Shown here: one piece after another, positions 60,882 to 64,000 of the stretch
Position numbering within the stretch: the stretch's first letter is position 1
How the letters are laid out: every line of letters starts with the position of its first letter
NCBI GenBank assembly: GCA_030063045.1
Contig: JAQSEB010000097.1
Location: forward strand, 310,001-374,000
DNA: 64,000 nucleotides
Direction: 5' to 3'
Origin: Pratylenchus scribneri
Taxonomy: Eukaryota > Nematoda > Chromadorea > Rhabditida > Pratylenchidae
The notes under the pieces: model-generated
What the model saw: only the letters and a program-made list of their open reading frames with translations
The model's database searches: none
Told to the model about the DNA's origin: nothing
Position numbers and translations under genes: made by a program

Positions 60882-62870
60882 ATGGCACCAAAGAAAGGAA
60901 CAAATGGGCCAAAATGGCAACGAGCCAAGAAACCAATGGATTGTTTAATTTGTGGAAGAATTAGTCGATTCAAATTTTACACTGTTCAAAGTTGTGAAGG
61001 CAAATGAATATATAATATTCGATTATTTTTTAATTAAAAAATTTAATATTCCTTAAGTTAAATTTTTTCAATAATTTTAAGGTTGTAAACAATTTTTTCG
61101 ACGAGTTGTTCTCAATCAGACACAATATTTTTGTGCATCCGATGAAAATTGTGAAGTCTCAAAAGGTTTAAAAATTAATGAAATATAAAGAATTATAATA
61201 AAAGAAAATAAAAAACTGGCAAAATTGATTAAAAATTAATTAAAGTGAAATGCCGTGGGTGTCGTCTAGACAAATGCCTTCGATTGGGAATGGACCCAAC
61301 TTTTGTGAGGGTAGAAGACAAAAATGATGTTTCCCAAATTGTGGAAGCATTGGAAATGCGAAGAGAATCAATCATAAAATTGAAAGGAAATATAGGCGGT
61401 GATTCAAGGGTATTAGAGGAAAATGAAGGCGAAAATGGATGGAATGAAAAGTAAATAAATTATTTAAATGAATTTTTTAAATGAATTTTTAATTCGGAAT
61501 ATTCAGAAATTTGTTGAAATTGAAACAAAGGAATGCTGGTTTGAAATTAAATGTATCAATTCCGGTAATGCAGAATATATTTGGCCAAATGGAAAGGGTA
61601 TTAAATAATTATATTAATATTAAAATTTAATTTATTTAACAAAGGAATTTGATCAAATTGAATATTTGACAAAAATTCTGAATGCCCATAGGCGAATAAC
61701 GGATCGATGCTTCGATTTGCCGGATTCCTATTTGAATAAATTCCATGGCATTGAGGAAGTTCTCAATGGACAAAAAAATATTCTCGCATTGGCTGATTGC
61801 TATTCCGTAAATATTTTATTTGGCAATGGAATTGATTTAAGTTTTGATAAATGGAATTGATTTAATTTTCGATATATGATTATTTTAGGACCTCCGAAAA
61901 TCATGGACATATAAAAATTAGAGATCGAACCGATACTTCTCGGCCGAGGTTTCGACCAGTAGATTAAAAGGCCGATCCCTAATAAAAATACATCGGATTT
62001 CGTAATTATTTGGTAAATTCAATTCTCTATTGACAAAAGTCCTATTAGGGTAGTTCCATGAAAACAGGAAATACCCAGAATGACGGTTTCGAATAATTAA
62101 AAATCTTTCTCTTAAATTCTTGTTTTGTATCTCTTTGCAAAATTTCAGCCAAATCCCGACCTATGGTGCGATCCGTATATTGTCAAATTGTACAATGAGA
62201 TAATTGATCTTGGCAGTCAAAATCAACATCCACTAATTAAAAAGTGCTATTCCGTGTGTCAATTGATGGTTGTGGGCATTTTGAAGGCAATGCCTGCTTT
62301 TGGCAAATTAAAACTCGAAGATAGGGTAAATGCTGAAAATCATAAAATATTATCTTTTATTAAAAATTTAAAATAAATAATACAGCTTTAAAAAAATAAA
62401 ATAATTTATTTAAGATCATTTTGGCCCGTGAATTGGGCCATCAAATGAATAATTTGACAAGTACATACTATTCGGTGGAAATGGGTGAAATGTCGGTGAC
62501 TGGCCCAAGAAGATTGTCCATAATTGGTATCAACGCGAATTTTTCCAAGGATATTCCATGGTTTTACATTTTAGTAGCAAAATAATATATTTTTCATCCA
62601 ATTTAGTTTATTCAAAATGGCACAAAAAGTATTAATCCATCCAATTGAAACATTTCGCCGAATTCCAATGCTATCAAAAGCGGAATTTGCCCTGTTAATT
62701 GCAATCATGTGTTCGAATTCTAGTAAATTTTTTTTAAAGATTCATTTTTGATGAAATATTATTAAAATTCAAAGAAACTAGCTAATTATTGTTATTCCAA
62801 AATAAATAGTAAAATAGTGTCTAGACTCTAGATTAATTTATTTAAATTTTTAGGAAAACAAATTGTGTAA
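60882..62870 (+). CDS. second nuclear hormone receptor, truncated by an insertion
   Basis: DNA-binding domain exons 60882-60999, 61082-61165 and 61246-61450: CLICG, SCEGCKQFFRR, second finger CASDENC and KCRGCRLDKCLRLGM. The first intron starts GC (61000). Ligand-binding exons follow: about 61506-61597, 61645-61806 (EFDQIEYLTKIL, HRRITDRCFDLP), about 62149-62324 (NPDLWCDPYIVKL), 62416-62568 (LARELGHQMNNLT) and about 62608-62730 (ALLIAIMCSNS). The next exon would open about 62855 with KQIV and meets TAA at once, then an LTR-type element begins at 62880. The C-terminal helices of the ligand domain are therefore missing from this window. P-box CEGCK is closer to conserved receptors than that of the 28.7-kb gene. 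Confidence 0.75.
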
Positions 62871-62879
62871 AGAGGTGGA

Positions 62880-63379
62880 TGTTTGGCTTAGGCCAAACAT
62901 CCCAAATTCATTCTTTTCATTTCCATTCCAATATTCCCAATTCCAAACAAACGCCCTCTTGCCTCGCTGGTAAGATGGAAGGCCGGTCAAGGCAGCAATC
63001 CTCTTCCCCAAGTCGAAGGGAAAAGTTGACCACACTCAACTCGCTGCTCGTCAAATTCACCCGACGGCAGCATGAAGAGAAAAGAGGCAGCAGCCGCCGC
63101 CCAATTTTCTCACCACAATCTCACCAAAATTTACACTCGTGCTAAAATTGGCGCGAATGAGGAAGGAGGAGTCTCCGTTCCACTCAAATCCTCCACACAA
63201 AATAAAAACGAAAACTCCGCGGAATGAGAATGGGCAACGCCCATTCACAAATAAAATTCGCACACGCCCACACTCCGCCGGGTAGAATAAAAAGGCGAAG
63301 GAGACGGAGAAATCCTCAGTCTTCCCGACTCACAGAAAATTCAACTAAAAATAATTGAAAGCGAATTCAAGGCGACAAA
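62880..63379 (+). mobile_element. probable 5' LTR/leader of another retroelement (continues past the window)
   Basis: Begins TGTTTGGCTTAGGCCAAACA, a near-perfect palindrome starting TG, at a sharp change from AT-rich to GC-balanced sequence. Contains GAATAAAAAGGCG, a TATA-like element, at about 63290. The 3' LTR, target duplication and primer site cannot be seen, so the class is open. Confidence 0.5.
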
Positions 63380-64000
63380 ATGCTCGGAGACAGCAACCAA
63401 CGACTCATGAGCGCACTTTGGCTGACGCATCCGGATGAAGCCGGTGTGGGACAACAAGCCGTTATGGGTGGCCATGCAGTGCAGAGATTGCCAGATCCAC
63501 GGCAGGAGGCCGCAATGGATGCGCAAATTTTGGAACAAGGGACCAGGTTGGTCAAAATGTTGATGAGGCGGGGTGTAGGGAGCACTCCGGGGCCCGGCCC
63601 AAACCAAAACCCATTCAACCGAACTTCACTTGGTGAAAACTGTCACGACTTATCCATTAGCCGAGCCGAGAGGCTCGATGACCCGCTTTCGGGACCAAGC
63701 TTATTTGATGACAAGGATTGGCCAGATAATCCCGTTAAATCGGTTACCCAATCTAAGACCCGAAAGGATGACCCAGCGATGGGACCCACTCAGGTGGATG
63801 ATCTTATCTGTGGATCATGTGAGTCGACTCCCGCCTTGATCGCAGATCGGAACTTGGCCAAGCCCTTAAAGGATACCCCAGCTATGGAAGGCCAAAAGGT
63901 ACCTAAACAGTTGCCCAAGTTGGAGAAGGCTTGTAAGGCGGTTCCCGCATTGCCCAATCCGATCTCGTCAATTGAAACCCTAAAGCCCTCTCAAATCAAG
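63380..64000 (+). CDS. gag-like ORF of right-edge retroelement (partial)
   Basis: From ATG 63380 the frame is open for 207 codons to the window end. Base composition (about half GC) differs clearly from neighbouring host genes. The product is Pro/Lys/Asp-rich and hydrophilic (HPDEAGVGQQAVMGG, a CGSC pair, repeated PALPN / PAMEG units), as in gag N-termini, but no named domain is visible. It follows the LTR-like segment directly, which supports the reading. Confidence 0.5.
   Translation, partial: MLGDSNQRLMSALWLTHPDEAGVGQQAVMGGHAVQRLPDPRQEAAMDAQILEQGTRLVKMLMRRGVGSTPGPGPNQNPFNRTSLGENCHDLSISRAERLDDPLSGPSLFDDKDWPDNPVKSVTQSKTRKDDPAMGPTQVDDLICGSCESTPALIADRNLAKPLKDTPAMEGQKVPKQLPKLEKACKAVPALPNPISSIETLKPSQIK

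Overview
The window looks like nuclear DNA of a nematode. It is AT-rich, has short introns (about 40-60 bases, mostly GT-AG with two GC-AG) and carries nematode-style families: a MATH-domain gene, a secreted C-type lectin, two nuclear hormone receptors, a legumain and a small secreted cysteine-rich peptide. The genus cannot be fixed from sequence alone; the family mix would suit a tylenchid (plant-parasitic group) but does not prove it. About 35 kb of the 64 kb is two large virus-like mobile elements.

Layout: (1) 1-6.2 kb, host genes on the minus strand (MATH 5' end, lectin) and small inverted-repeat elements. (2) 6,267-27,545, a complete Polinton/Maverick bounded by about 105-bp terminal inverted repeats that start AG and end CT, with a perfect 6-bp target duplication GTTCTG. 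Its core is a protein-primed DNA polymerase (plus strand) facing a packed minus-strand block: packaging ATPase, small basic ORF, conserved ORF, integrase, penton-like protein, adenain-type protease, pVI/core-like protein, major capsid protein and membrane protein. The two arms hold cargo: an acidic protein with a cysteine-rich tail and an unrecognised spliced gene on the left; on the right a stand-alone Argonaute-type PAZ protein, a TATA-binding-protein homologue and a tRNA-like Pol III unit. (3) 28.7-32.2 kb, a nuclear receptor locus split by repeats. (4) 33,199-46,809, a full BEL/Pao LTR retrotransposon with 1,014-bp LTRs and a CATTT target duplication. One 3,689-codon ORF carries gag, protease, RT, RNase H and integrase, then a NADAR domain, a Cid1/GLD-2-type nucleotidyltransferase and an envelope-like region. 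(5) 47-64 kb, a hAT-like MITE, arrays of tandem mini-exon cassettes, a legumain gene, an unrecognised minus-strand gene, the cysteine-rich secreted peptide, and a second nuclear receptor cut off by the start of another LTR-type element that runs out of the window.

Most striking signals: (a) the BEL RNA carries about 30 copies of a small hairpin with constant C-TATCG-G core and arms that change but stay complementary, in the LTR, the leader and all three codon frames of the ORF, as expected for a dispersed RNA signal such as packaging or Gag-binding sites; (b) the Polinton carries its own PAZ-only protein, TBP homologue and tRNA-like Pol III unit side by side, which could be a transcription/RNA-silencing interface module; (c) the BEL polyprotein has absorbed two RNA/NAD-related enzyme domains. 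Several Polinton genes carry single breaks (an in-frame stop in the capsid gene, frame changes in the ATPase and polymerase), so the copy looks recently inserted but no longer fully intact, unless these are sequence errors.
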